Source: Kibdelosporangium sp. MJ126-NF4 (lineage in GTDB: Bacteria > Actinomycetota > Actinomycetes > Mycobacteriales > Pseudonocardiaceae). Taken from it: a stretch of 64,000 nt of DNA. A program made the translations under genes and the position numbers. Below, in pieces: positions 16,374-25,946 of this stretch. How positions within the stretch are numbered: the stretch's first letter is position 1; each line of letters opens with the position of its first letter. The notes below the pieces were generated by a model. That model was not told where the DNA came from. It worked only from the letters and a program-made list of their open reading frames with translations, and made no database searches. The DNA is taken from the NCBI RefSeq assembly GCF_000826545.1, contig NZ_CDME01000001.1:51668-115667 (forward strand), in the 5' to 3' direction.

Positions 16374-16542
16374 CTTGACGCCCTCTTCCTGAGTTACGGC
16401 CGACATTCCCCATGTCGTCGCGGAGAGCGCAGGGGTTACCGCTTTGGCCAAACAACAGTAAATGCGTCCGTTCGGGCAGGTAATCCGATCACCCACGGCT
16501 GCCGAAAACAGTGAATTACCGTTGCGGGGTAGGCAGAATGGC

Positions 16543-17388
16543 CTAACGGGAACTGCGGTCAGCCGACCACGAGGCATCGGTGCCGCGTATCCGCCGCCAC
16601 CGCGCCACAATCCTGTCGGCCAGCAGAACCTCGAGGAAACACAAGGCATCCAGCACACGGACCTGCCGGTGGCGAACCAGTGTTATCAACTGACTGAGTC
16701 CGAGTGACGGCTCATCGGCCTTGCGCCCCAAGAGATCCAGCTCACGATTTCCCAGCCGGACCCGCGCCCGCCTGCGGATCACCGCACCGACCGTGCGCGC
16801 CGGGCGGACCACCGACCGCGCCTCTTCGACGACCCTGCGCTCGCTGGCCGAGAATGTGCGGTGTACCCAGCCGTCGTCGGAGACCACGAGCGGCAGCGGG
16901 AAAACCCGGCCGTGCCCTTCCTTGCTGAGCATGTACGCCCCGGCTCCGGACAGCCCTCGCCGATCGGCCACCAACCGGTCGAACACCCGGTGAAAACGTT
17001 TCGCGACACCGGAAACACCGTTCAGGTCGTACTCGGGCACGGGTGAGCACGCCAGTGCGCCACGTTCGATCGCGGTCAGCATGCGCCGTAACGACACCAT
17101 GTCGAGGTCGACGTCCGCGTCCAGGTACAGCCGGGGAAACGTACGGCATTCCGCGTCACCGAGGCCGAGGGCGTGCGCCTTTCCCGCGACCGGCGTCTCC
17201 ACCACGCGGACCCGCTCGGCTCTGGCGATCTGCGCGGTCCGGTCCCCGCACGCGTTGGCCACCACGATGATGTCCAACTCACCCGGCTTCGCTCCACTCG
17301 TCAGCGACCGCAAGCACCGCGCGATCACTGCTTCCTCGTCGTGTGCCGCGATGACGACACTGGCCACAGGTTCGCCCACGACGTCCAC
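16543..17388 (-). CDS. Family 2 glycosyltransferase
   Basis: 281 residues from a GTG that overlaps the TAG stop of the preceding gene. It has VVIAAHDEEAVI at the N-terminus and YLDADVDLD as the DxD metal/nucleotide site, then SGAGAYMLSKEG. It is shorter than processive synthases and has no membrane helix apart from weak C-terminal hydrophobicity, so a single-addition transferase is likely. Acceptor and donor are unknown. Confidence 0.85.
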   Translation of the reverse strand: MDVVGEPVASVVIAAHDEEAVIARCLRSLTSGAKPGELDIIVVANACGDRTAQIARAERVRVVETPVAGKAHALGLGDAECRTFPRLYLDADVDLDMVSLRRMLTAIERGALACSPVPEYDLNGVSGVAKRFHRVFDRLVADRRGLSGAGAYMLSKEGHGRVFPLPLVVSDDGWVHRTFSASERRVVEEARSVVRPARTVGAVIRRRARVRLGNRELDLLGRKADEPSLGLSQLITLVRHRQVRVLDALCFLEVLLADRIVARWRRIRGTDASWSADRSSR

Positions 17389-18359
17389 TATTTCACCGAA
17401 ACCGGTGAAGCGGCGTTACGAATCTCAGGCTTGGCCGGTCCGGACCCGTCAGCGGGCACGAGATAGATCGCCGTTTTCCCCTCGCCCTTGGCCAGGCCGT
17501 AGGCGAGGGTCTTCTCGTCGAGCCAGGCCGCCTGGTCGTCGATACCCGACGTCCCCGGCAGCGTCGCCTCCTTGTTCGTGCGCAGGTCAAGCACGACAAG
17601 ACTCCACTTGTCCAGCGGTGTCGGGCGCTTCTTGTACGCGACGCGGGTGCCGTCCGGTGACAGTGACGGGCATTCGGCGCCCTGCCGGACAGTGCGCACG
17701 GTCTTGGCCTTGAGATCGCCCTTGACCAGCCAGTTCACCCCGCCGGACGCCAGTGTGGCGTAGAAGGTGGTGTCGTCGGCGGCGATCGTGATGCCCCAGT
17801 AGTTGACGTCCGCCGCCTTGTGCGATCGGTTGTTGACCGTCGCGTCGAAGTGCTCGATCGACTCGACCACCTCGCCGGTGCGCAGGTCGAAGAACCCCGC
17901 TCTGGTGGAGAACCCGCCGGGCACGGTGTACGAGTCCCCGGTGACGAAGGACGTCCAGGCCACGAGGTTGCCGGACGGCGAGACGCGTGCCCTGCTCGGA
18001 ATTCCGGGCAGGGAAATCGTTTTGACAACAGTGTTATCGGCCGTGAGTACGGCGGCCTCGTAGCTGGGCCCCGGCCCGGCGAGGCGCAGACACACGGACG
18101 TGCCCGCGGCACGGTGGAACCGCTGGCAGCGCAGTCCGCTGACGGCTCGCTGGCCGTCGGGCCGCAGCGTGGTCACCCGGTCCTGGCCACCGTCGAGGTC
18201 GATGAACACCACGTCACCCGCGGTAGGCGCGGGCGCGTTCTCGGTCACCGCCGGTTGCCGGACCGCGGTCCACGCGACGTATCCACCGCCACCCAGCACG
18301 AGCAGCACGATCGCGGCGACACCGACCAGCACGCGGTGTCCCGCCAGCCAAGCCTTCAC
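17388..18359 (-). CDS. Membrane-anchored TolB/PD40-type beta-propeller protein
   Basis: 323 residues. One N-terminal membrane segment (about 10-30, VLVGVAAIVLLVLGGGGYVA) anchors a periplasmic-side beta-propeller recognised by PD40-like repeats: SPSGNLVAWTS, SPDGTRVAYKK and a D-QAAWLDEKTLAYG blade. There is no enzymatic motif. A scaffold or glycan-binding role is possible. It shares stop-start overlaps with the MFS gene before it and the GT2 gene after it, so the three are translationally coupled. Confidence 0.78.
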   Translation of the reverse strand: MKAWLAGHRVLVGVAAIVLLVLGGGGYVAWTAVRQPAVTENAPAPTAGDVVFIDLDGGQDRVTTLRPDGQRAVSGLRCQRFHRAAGTSVCLRLAGPGPSYEAAVLTADNTVVKTISLPGIPSRARVSPSGNLVAWTSFVTGDSYTVPGGFSTRAGFFDLRTGEVVESIEHFDATVNNRSHKAADVNYWGITIAADDTTFYATLASGGVNWLVKGDLKAKTVRTVRQGAECPSLSPDGTRVAYKKRPTPLDKWSLVVLDLRTNKEATLPGTSGIDDQAAWLDEKTLAYGLAKGEGKTAIYLVPADGSGPAKPEIRNAASPVSVK

Positions 18360-19570
18360 GCGGACCTCACAAGCAACGCGACTGCGATCAACGCCACGAC
18401 CAGTACGGCCACCAACGCGACGACGGCGGTCGACATCGCCATCGCGGCAAGCATCACACCGAACACGACCGACGACACCATCCGGGTCAACGCCTGTCCG
18501 GTTTGGATGGTCGCCAACCCGGTCGCCCGCAGGTCGGCGGGTACGAACGTGCTGGCGTACGCCGACAGCACCCCGTCAGTGCAGGCGTAGAACAAGCCGT
18601 GGGCGGCCAACGCGACCGCCACCGCGACGAATCCACCATCCGGGACCAGCAGCATCGCGTAGGTCACGAGCAGCAGCACGTGCCCGGCGAAGAAGACCTT
18701 CCACCGGCCGAGCCGATCGGCCATTCGGCCCATCGGCGCGGCACCGAGCAGGAAGACGGCCGCGGTTCCCAAGGGCAACAACGGCAGGAACCCGACCGGA
18801 ATGTCCGAGACCTTCTGCAGCACGACGAACACGAACGCGTCGCTGATGGTGACCAGGCCGAGGATCGCCGCGGCGATGGTGGCCCGCCGGAACTTCCTGT
18901 CCCGCAACAGGCCCATGCCCGTCTTGAGCGACACCCGCGACGGCCCGGCCTTCGCCCTGCGCTCACGCACGAACGTCAGCAGCACCACCACACCGATCGC
19001 AGCGAACACGAAACTCACCACGAACACCGGCCCGGCGGCGGAACCCATCTGGTACAGGATCAGGAAAGTCAGCAACGGCCCGCACAGCGCGCCGACGGTG
19101 TCCATCGCCCTGTGCACACCGAAAGCGGCACCGAGCTGGTCCGGTGGCGTGGCCAGGGAGATCAGCGCGTCCCGTGGCGCGGTCCGGATCCCCTTGCCCG
19201 CGCGGTCGGCCGCGAGCACTCCGCCGATCGCGAGGCCCGATGCCCCGACCAACGGGAAAACCAGTTTGGTGACGGCAGAAAGGCCGTAGCCGAACAGCGC
19301 AACGAGCTTCGGCCTGTTGGTCCGGTCGGACACGTAACCGCCGACGATGCGCAGAACCGCGGTCGCTCCCGTGTACAGGCCGTCGAGCAACCCGAACTGC
19401 ACGTAACTCATCTGCAGCGTGTAGATCAGGTAAACGGGCAGGAACGCGGTGACCATCTCGGCGGAGATGTCGGTCAGCAGACTGACCGCGCCGAGCGCGA
19501 AAACGGTGCCGGGCAACCGTCCCGACACCTTCGGTGTCCTACCTGGACTGCGCGTCGAGGCCACGTACAC
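18356..19570 (-). CDS. Major facilitator superfamily transporter
   Basis: 404 residues with twelve hydrophobic segments and the MFS loop motif GGYVSDRTNRPK between helices 2 and 3; a second-half equivalent is GRMADRLGRWK. GTG 19570 is used; GTG 19564 with GGGAG upstream is an equally good start. The family exports or imports small solutes and the substrate is unknown. It is the first gene of the leftward operon ending with ugd, and divergent from the Wzz-like gene at 19737. Its placement suggests export of a precursor or a simple efflux function. Confidence 0.85.
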   Translation of the reverse strand: MYVASTRSPGRTPKVSGRLPGTVFALGAVSLLTDISAEMVTAFLPVYLIYTLQMSYVQFGLLDGLYTGATAVLRIVGGYVSDRTNRPKLVALFGYGLSAVTKLVFPLVGASGLAIGGVLAADRAGKGIRTAPRDALISLATPPDQLGAAFGVHRAMDTVGALCGPLLTFLILYQMGSAAGPVFVVSFVFAAIGVVVLLTFVRERRAKAGPSRVSLKTGMGLLRDRKFRRATIAAAILGLVTISDAFVFVVLQKVSDIPVGFLPLLPLGTAAVFLLGAAPMGRMADRLGRWKVFFAGHVLLLVTYAMLLVPDGGFVAVAVALAAHGLFYACTDGVLSAYASTFVPADLRATGLATIQTGQALTRMVSSVVFGVMLAAMAMSTAVVALVAVLVVALIAVALLVRSA

Positions 19571-19736
19571 TCCCGCAACCTCTCAGCTCGGACCGGTCAC
19601 TGCACAGCACATCGCCTGATGACCACAGCCCGTTAGCCGACATCCCCCACACCGCCAAGACGTAACAGAAGGCGTGGTCACGCAGATTGCTCGGGAAGAG
19701 GACCGCACATCAGGGCGATCGCCGATCGGGGACGAG

Positions 19737-20477
19737 ATGGACTTCTGGAAGACAGTCAAGGTGCTGCTGCGCCGCTGGCGCGTCGCGGTACCTGTCTTCG
19801 CTGTCTCCCTCGGCCTCGCGGCGGGCGTGTACGTGTCGGTCGACACCGAGTACGAGTCCAGCGGCACGATCGTGCTCACTTCGCCGACGGACGGACCGAG
19901 GGTGGCCGCCGAGCAGAGCGGACCGGCCGATCGGGTGAATCCCTTCCTGGCGTTCGATGCGAGCCTGAACACATCGGCCACGATCATCATCCAGAAGCTG
20001 CAGGACCCGACCGTGCAGGAGCAGTTGGTCAACGGCAACAAGAAGATCGGGTACGAGATCGGCAACGGCCAGCTGACCGGTCCGTTCATCGTCGTGGTCG
20101 CGCTGGCACGCACGCCGGACGACGCGAAAAACACTGTCGCGAAAGTACTCGACAAGGCCCGGTCCGAGCTCAAGCAGAGCCAGGAGGCCCTGAAGGCCCC
20201 GGCTTCCACGTTCATCACACCGGTCGACATCATCGCGCCGACCAACGCCGAGCCGAAAACCGGCGGCAAAGTCCGGTTCGCGGCGGTCGCACTGGCTCTG
20301 GGATTCATCGCGAGCCTGTCGTCGGCGTACGCGATGGAGAGCTTCACCCAGTCCCGCAAGAAGAAGCGCAGCAGGGAACGCGCGCAGCAGGAGTGGCAGC
20401 ACCAGGGCTCGTTGGAGCAGAACGGATCCTCGGGCGAGACGGCGCGGATGCACCCTGTCGCGCAGAAGCCCGGCTAG
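19737..20477 (+). CDS. Wzz-like polysaccharide co-polymerase
   Basis: 246 residues from ATG 19737, with GGGGA 8 nt upstream. Two membrane helices (about 20-38 and 180-200) flank an extracytoplasmic alpha/beta domain, the topology of chain-length determinants. The cytoplasmic tail is polar (RKKKRSRERAQQEW) and lacks Walker motifs, so a partner BY-kinase would be separate; none is seen here. It sets polymer length together with the Wzy protein encoded 5 bp downstream. First gene of a four-gene rightward operon. Confidence 0.8.
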   Translation: MDFWKTVKVLLRRWRVAVPVFAVSLGLAAGVYVSVDTEYESSGTIVLTSPTDGPRVAAEQSGPADRVNPFLAFDASLNTSATIIIQKLQDPTVQEQLVNGNKKIGYEIGNGQLTGPFIVVVALARTPDDAKNTVAKVLDKARSELKQSQEALKAPASTFITPVDIIAPTNAEPKTGGKVRFAAVALALGFIASLSSAYAMESFTQSRKKKRSRERAQQEWQHQGSLEQNGSSGETARMHPVAQKPG

Positions 20478-20482
20478 CCCCG

Positions 20483-21799
20483 GTGACCGGTACCCAGGAC
20501 GTCCAGCGCGCCGACGGCGCCACGCTGGTGTGCGTCTTCCTGCTGATGCTGCTGATGGTCCCGGCCAGGCTGGTGATCAGCGGCATCCCGATGTCCATCA
20601 CCCCGGCCACGCTGACCGGTGTCGGACTCGGGGTGATCTGGTTCTGCTGCCAGCTGGTGACCACGCTCGGGGTGGCCAAGGGCCGCAACATCGCCCGTAC
20701 TGCGCTGTTCCTGTACGCCATCTCGCAGCTGGCGACCTACGGATACGCCACCCGCAACTACCTGCCGATGGACGAACTGGAAGGCGCGGACCGCACGATC
20801 GTCGTCGTGTTCGGCACGATCTTCGTCGGAATCGCCGTGGTGGACGGCGTGAAGAACCTGGCGCGGCTGGACATGCTGCTGAAGTTCATGACCGTGCTGA
20901 TCGGCGTGGTCGCGTTCATCGGGTTCGTGCAGTTCGCGTCCGGCTTCGACGTCACCAAGTACCTCGCCGTCCCCGGTCTGCGGCCGGTCACCGACGACGG
21001 GTTCGTGTTGGAACGGTCGACCTTCCGCCGCCCGGCCGGGACCACCGGCCATCCGATCGAGTTCGGGGTGGTGTGCGCGATCGGTGTCCCGTTCGCCGCG
21101 CACTACGCCTACCGGGCGAAGGAGTCGGGCGGCAAGGCCGGAAAATGGTGGCTGTGCCTGGCGATCATCGCCGCCGGTGCGGTGGTCTCGTTGTCCCGGT
21201 CGGCGATCCTCGGCATGTGCCTCGGCGGTGTGGTGCTGCTGATCGGCTGGTCGGCCAAGCGACGGGTGCAGGCGCTGATCGCGGCGGCCGGGTTCCTCGC
21301 CGTGCTCAAGGTGATCGTGCCCGGCCTGATAGGCACGCTGTACAGCCTGTTCGACAACATCGGCAGCGACCCGAGCATCGAGGGCCGCACCGACGACTAC
21401 GAGTCCGCCGGTAAGCAGATCGCCAAGCACTACCTGTTGGGCCGGGGCAACGGCACCTACCTGTCCGAAAAGTACGGACCGTTGGACAACCAGTACCTCG
21501 GCACGCTCGTCCAGAACGGCTACATCGGACTGATTGTCCTGGTTTTCCTGTTCCTTGCCGGGATGTACTCGGCTGCCAAGGTCCGTGCGATCAGTCCGGA
21601 CCCGGCCGTACGCGACCTCGCGCTGACGCTGATCGCCGCCCAGTCCATCGTCGCGCTCGGGGCCGCGACGTTCGACCTGCTGTGGTTCTCCACCGCGACC
21701 GGCCTGACGTTCGTCCTGGTCGGCGCGAGCGGTGCGTTGCTGCGCGCGGTGACCGCACAAACCCCTGTCCTGCCACCGATGTGGGAAGCGGTCCGATGA
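20483..21799 (+). CDS. O-antigen ligase/polymerase family protein (Wzy-like)
   Basis: 438 residues from GTG 20483, just after the previous stop. About ten to twelve membrane helices, with a long external loop containing RRPAGTTGHPIEF and the Wzy_C-type segment (LSRSAILGM, GRGNGTYLSEKYGPLDNQYL). Together these match the Wzy/WaaL superfamily that joins lipid-linked repeat units. Ligation to another acceptor cannot be excluded. It is preceded by a Wzz-like gene and followed by a GT39-like gene and a flippase. Confidence 0.83.
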   Translation: MTGTQDVQRADGATLVCVFLLMLLMVPARLVISGIPMSITPATLTGVGLGVIWFCCQLVTTLGVAKGRNIARTALFLYAISQLATYGYATRNYLPMDELEGADRTIVVVFGTIFVGIAVVDGVKNLARLDMLLKFMTVLIGVVAFIGFVQFASGFDVTKYLAVPGLRPVTDDGFVLERSTFRRPAGTTGHPIEFGVVCAIGVPFAAHYAYRAKESGGKAGKWWLCLAIIAAGAVVSLSRSAILGMCLGGVVLLIGWSAKRRVQALIAAAGFLAVLKVIVPGLIGTLYSLFDNIGSDPSIEGRTDDYESAGKQIAKHYLLGRGNGTYLSEKYGPLDNQYLGTLVQNGYIGLIVLVFLFLAGMYSAAKVRAISPDPAVRDLALTLIAAQSIVALGAATFDLLWFSTATGLTFVLVGASGALLRAVTAQTPVLPPMWEAVR

Positions 21800-23013
21800 C
21801 GGAGTTGGCTAGCCGCCGGTCGAACCTCGTGTTCGACTGGCTCAGTGCCCGCAGCAGACAGATCGCCCTCGCCGCGGTCGGACTGAGCCTGCTGCTCGCC
21901 GGTGGGTACGCGGTGCTGCTCGGCAACGAGCTGCGGTACTCGGACGAGCACGTCTACCTGGAGCTGACGCAGTCGCTGGTCGACGGCCGCGGCTTCGCCT
22001 TCGGCACGGACTCGACTGCCTATCGGCCACCGGGCTACCCGTTCCTGTTGCTGCCATTGCACCTGGTCAGCGGCGGCAACGTGTTCGTGATGCGGCTGCT
22101 GGGCGTGCTGTGCCTGGCCGGGGCTGTGTGGTTGGGCTATCTGCTGGCCCGCAGGATCTCCCCGGTCGCCGGAGCGCTCGTCGCTGTCGTCACGGCCGCG
22201 TACCCGCTGTTCGTGTACACCGCGACCGCGCTGTATCCGCAGATCCCGGCGCTGCTGTTGGTGCTGGTGATGCTCGAGTTCGGGCTGCGTGCCAGGGACC
22301 GGTGGGTGTGGGCGATCCCCAGTGGGCTCTCGGCCGGTTTCCTGACCATCACCGTGCCCTCGTTCGCTCCCACACTGCTGTTGCTGGCGCTGTTCATCGG
22401 CTGGCGATCGCGCAGGGCGATCGCGGTGCTGCTGGTCGCGGCGGCGGTCATTCCCGGCTTGTGGTGTCTCCGTAACGCCGTCGTGATGGGCGCGTTCATC
22501 CCGGTGTCCACAAACAACGGTGTGAACCTGTTGCTTGGCAACAACCCCGATGCCACCGGCAGCAGCGGGACGAGCGTGGACGTGTCCGCCTACGAGCGGC
22601 GAGCCAAGGAGCTCAACCTGGACGAGGTCGGGATCGACAAGTTCTACAGCGAGCAGGCCACGGCATGGATCACGGCCAACCCGGCGCAGGCCGCGGGCCT
22701 GTACGCCGCCAAGGTCGCACACAACTTCGCCTACAGCGACACGCTCAAAACCGAGGGGCGGGGCGCCTCGGACCTGCTGGCCGCGCTGAGCTACTACCCG
22801 TTGCTCGCGCTGGCCCTGCTGCGTGTGCTGATCTCCACACGGTTTCCGCTGCACCGGGTGGACAAGGTCTGTCTGTCGGCGATCGTGCTGAACGTGCTGC
22901 TGCTGGCCGTGTTCTTCACCAGGATCCGGTTCCGGGTGCCGCTGGACGAGCTGACGATCGTACTCGCGGTGTCCACTGTGGTCGTCTGGTGGGACAGGCG
23001 GCGGGCCGCGTGA
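21796..23013 (+). CDS. GT-C membrane glycosyltransferase (family 39/ArnT-like)
   Basis: 405 residues; the ATG overlaps the preceding stop by four bases. Multiple membrane helices and a first external loop with RYSDEHVYLELTQSL, the Asp/Glu motif of polyprenyl-phosphate-sugar-dependent GT-C enzymes (PMT_2). A further motif is TAYRPPGYPFL. Members use polyprenyl-phosphate sugars at the outer face to decorate lipid-linked glycan or protein. The C-terminal soluble region is short. The substrate is unknown. Confidence 0.8.
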   Translation: MTELASRRSNLVFDWLSARSRQIALAAVGLSLLLAGGYAVLLGNELRYSDEHVYLELTQSLVDGRGFAFGTDSTAYRPPGYPFLLLPLHLVSGGNVFVMRLLGVLCLAGAVWLGYLLARRISPVAGALVAVVTAAYPLFVYTATALYPQIPALLLVLVMLEFGLRARDRWVWAIPSGLSAGFLTITVPSFAPTLLLLALFIGWRSRRAIAVLLVAAAVIPGLWCLRNAVVMGAFIPVSTNNGVNLLLGNNPDATGSSGTSVDVSAYERRAKELNLDEVGIDKFYSEQATAWITANPAQAAGLYAAKVAHNFAYSDTLKTEGRGASDLLAALSYYPLLALALLRVLISTRFPLHRVDKVCLSAIVLNVLLLAVFFTRIRFRVPLDELTIVLAVSTVVVWWDRRRAA

Positions 23014-24422
23014 CCACGACCGGTTCCCCGATCCGCAAGGCGCTGCGGATGAGCCTGCTGAACACGGTCGTCGGCAAGCTCGGCACGTTCGTGACGGGCA
23101 TCGTGCTCGCCCGGCTGCTGATGCCCCACGACTTCGGTGTCTACGCGGTCGCGTTCGTCGCGTTGATCGCGTTGCTGTCGCTCAACGAGCTCGGCGTGAG
23201 CCTGGCGATCGTGCGCTGGCCGGGCGACCCGGAGCGGATCCGCCCGACGGTCACCACGATCTCCGTGGTGACCAGCGTGTTCGTCTACGCGCTGTGCTGG
23301 TTCGGCGCGCCGGTCTTCGCCGAGGCGATGGAAGTGCCCGAGGCAACCGGTGTCGTGCGGGTGCTGTGCGTCGGCGCGTTGATCGACGGGTTGAGCGCGC
23401 CGGTGGCCCAGTTGATGAACCGCGAGTTCCGGCAAGGCCTGCGGCTGTTCGTCGACCTGTCGAACCTGCTGGTCACGACCAGCCTGACGGTGACGCTCGC
23501 GGCGACCGGGCACGGCGCGTGGAGCCTGGCGTGGGGCCAGATCGCCGGTAACGCCGTTTCGTCGCTGGTGCTGTTCGCGTTGAGCCGCAAGTGGCCTCGG
23601 CTGGGTTTCGACGCGAAGCTGGCCCGCGAACTGGTCTCGTTCGGGCTGCCGCTGGCCGGGGCGAGCCTGCTGATGGTCGCGATGTGGAACGTGGACAAGG
23701 TATTCACCGGGCCGATGCTCGGCGCGGTCGCGCTGGGCCTGTACCTGCAGGCGTTCAACCTGGCCTCGTGGCCGGTGAACGTGTTCTCGCTGGTGGTGCG
23801 GCGGGTCTCGCTGGCCGCGTTCGCCCGTGTGCAGGAGAACCCGGCGGAACGCCAGGCCGTGTTCGCCAAGATGACGATGCTGCTGGCGATCCCGACACTG
23901 CCGGTCTGCACGGTTCTCGGCCTGCTCGCGCTGCCCGTTGTGACCATTTTGTACGGTCAGCCGTGGGCCGGTTCGGCGGTGGCGTTGCAGTTCCTGGCGT
24001 TGCTCGGTGTGGTCCGGGTCGCTTCGGAGCTGGCGTACGACTTCCTGGTGGCGTTGGGCCGTTCCCGCTCCACACTGTGGCTGCAGGCGGGCTGGCTGGT
24101 GGCGCTGCTGGTGTTCCTGCCGGTCGGGGCGTTGTTCGGCGGGATCGAGGGCGTCGGCATCGCGCACGCCGGGGTCGCGTTCGTGCTGGTGCTTCCGGCG
24201 TACGCGATGGCCGTGGCGCGAACCGGCATCTCGGTCCGGGCGCTGGCCGCCCCCCTGGCACGGCCAGTGCTCGGAACCGTCTGCATGGTCGCGGTGATCC
24301 TGGTGGTGCGGTGGTTCACCGAGCCGTCGCTGGTTCAGCTACTGCTGGGTGGTGCCTTGGGGCTGCTGGCCTACGTGCCCGCTGTGTGGCCGCTGCGCAA
24401 GACCCTGGGCGTCCTGAAGTGA
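23010..24422 (+). CDS. Oligosaccharide flippase (Wzx-like, MOP superfamily)
   Basis: 470 residues from a GTG overlapping the previous stop. About twelve to fourteen helices; the opening KALRMSLLNTVVGKLGTFVTGIVLARLL is cut here to its key part, LLNTVVGKLGTF followed by LMPHDFGVY, typical of polysaccharide flippases. It would move lipid-linked repeat units to the outer face. Last gene of the 19737-24422 operon. Its last 84 bp are shared, antisense, with the convergent hydrolase gene. Confidence 0.85.
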   Translation: MTTTGSPIRKALRMSLLNTVVGKLGTFVTGIVLARLLMPHDFGVYAVAFVALIALLSLNELGVSLAIVRWPGDPERIRPTVTTISVVTSVFVYALCWFGAPVFAEAMEVPEATGVVRVLCVGALIDGLSAPVAQLMNREFRQGLRLFVDLSNLLVTTSLTVTLAATGHGAWSLAWGQIAGNAVSSLVLFALSRKWPRLGFDAKLARELVSFGLPLAGASLLMVAMWNVDKVFTGPMLGAVALGLYLQAFNLASWPVNVFSLVVRRVSLAAFARVQENPAERQAVFAKMTMLLAIPTLPVCTVLGLLALPVVTILYGQPWAGSAVALQFLALLGVVRVASELAYDFLVALGRSRSTLWLQAGWLVALLVFLPVGALFGGIEGVGIAHAGVAFVLVLPAYAMAVARTGISVRALAAPLARPVLGTVCMVAVILVVRWFTEPSLVQLLLGGALGLLAYVPAVWPLRKTLGVLK

Positions 24423-25808
24423 CGTCCCGCAGGCGATGTCCCGCTGTGGCATGACGCCGTCCAGCAAGTAGCCCATCACCGGTTCGAGGACGCACGGGTT
24501 GTTCGTGGTGCGCAGGACGCCGTGCCCGGCGTTGTCGGCGGTGATCAGCCGTGAGCGGTCGCCCATCACCGAACGCATCGACCTGGCCCCGCCCAGCGGT
24601 GTGGCCGGGTCGCGCAGGTTCTGCACCAACAGGACATTCGGGCCGTGGTCGCTGATCCGCACGGTCGGCTCGACCGGCGTGGGCCAGAACGCGCACGGCC
24701 AGATGTTGGCCGACATCCCGTTGGTGACCGGGTACTTCTGCCTGGCCACGAGCACGTCCCACTGGTACTGGGCGACGTTGCGCGGCCAGCGGGCGTCGTT
24801 GCACACGACTCCCCACCACGTCGAGGCGAACGACGCGTCGAACCGCAGCGGCGGCGGTGGCGTGAAGGTGCCCTGCTTGATCGACTGCAGCAGCCCGGCC
24901 AGCTCGGGGTAACTGCTTTCCTGGTAGAGCACGGATCGGGCGTGGGAGCGCAGTGACCTCCCGTCGTAGTGCAGGGCAGGCTTGGCATCGAGGCGTTGGG
25001 CGAGCGCGAGGTAGGTGCCGCGAACCTCGTTCGAGGTGTCCCCGAGGCCGTACGTGGTGTCGCGCCGGGCCGCCCATCCCGCGAAGTCGGTGAAGCTCTC
25101 CTCGGCGCCCGGCCCCCACGAGTTGAACATCTTCTGCCAGATGCCCTTCGGGTCGACCACGCTGTCGAGCACGACCCGGTCCGTGTTCTGCGGGAACAAC
25201 GCGGTGTACACCGCGCCGAGGTACGTGCCGTACGAGACCCCGAAGTAGGAGATCTTCTTTTCCCCCAACGCGATCCGGATCCGGTCCATGTCACGTGCGG
25301 TGTTGGCGGTGGTGATGTGCGGCATCACCCGGCCGTGGCGCTCGAAGCACTGCTTGGCGACCTGACGGGAGTACGCCACCGACTCGGCGATGTCACCGTT
25401 CGGCGCGGGCATCCCGAAGATCCTGACCGGGTCGCGCTGCTCGTCGGTCAGTCCACAGTCCAACGGCGCGCTGTGTCCGGTGCCCCGCGGGTCGAATCCG
25501 ATCAGGTCGTAGCTGCCCGCGAGCGGCCCACCGACTTCCAGTGGCATGTCCAACCCCGCATTGCCCGGCCCGCCGGGGTTGAGCAGCAGCACCCCGCGCC
25601 GCTGGCCACTCGCCTTCTTGCGGGACACGGCCACGTCGATCGTTGGCCCGTTCGGCCTGCTGTAGTCGACCGGGACCGTGACCGTCGTGCATTCCAGCGG
25701 CAGGGCGTCCGGGCACGATCGCCACGTCGGCTCGGGCGATGCCTCGGCCGTCGTGGCGATCAGTGGCGTGACAAGAACCCCCGCTATCAACGCCGTGAGT
25801 TTTCGCAT
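24339..25808 (-). CDS. Secreted alpha/beta hydrolase (TAP-like peptidase family)
   Basis: 489 residues. Signal peptide (MRKLTALIAGVLVTPLIA... AEA), then an alpha/beta-hydrolase fold: the nucleophile serine in FGVSYGTYLG (near 195), the oxyanion region LNPGGPGNAG, and a C-terminal TAP-like domain with the acid in RDPATP and the histidine in NAGHGVL. Relatives are tripeptidyl aminopeptidases of Streptomyces. The last 30 or so residues (after DIACG) lie past the usual end of the family and are read antisense to the flippase gene. Not obviously part of glycan synthesis. Confidence 0.87.
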   Translation of the reverse strand: MRKLTALIAGVLVTPLIATTAEASPEPTWRSCPDALPLECTTVTVPVDYSRPNGPTIDVAVSRKKASGQRRGVLLLNPGGPGNAGLDMPLEVGGPLAGSYDLIGFDPRGTGHSAPLDCGLTDEQRDPVRIFGMPAPNGDIAESVAYSRQVAKQCFERHGRVMPHITTANTARDMDRIRIALGEKKISYFGVSYGTYLGAVYTALFPQNTDRVVLDSVVDPKGIWQKMFNSWGPGAEESFTDFAGWAARRDTTYGLGDTSNEVRGTYLALAQRLDAKPALHYDGRSLRSHARSVLYQESSYPELAGLLQSIKQGTFTPPPPLRFDASFASTWWGVVCNDARWPRNVAQYQWDVLVARQKYPVTNGMSANIWPCAFWPTPVEPTVRISDHGPNVLLVQNLRDPATPLGGARSMRSVMGDRSRLITADNAGHGVLRTTNNPCVLEPVMGYLLDGVMPQRDIACGTSLQDAQGLAQRPHSGHVGQQPQGTTQQ

Positions 25809-25946
25809 GAACCGAAGTCTTCCGGTTCTGCCACCGGCCAGGCAGTAAACCTGCGCTCACTCCACCAGGTGGGCCTAGCACCACCCTGTTTGCGGTTTCG
25901 GCAACAAAAGTTGCCCGTCCTCGGACGTAGTCCGCACAGTGGACCC

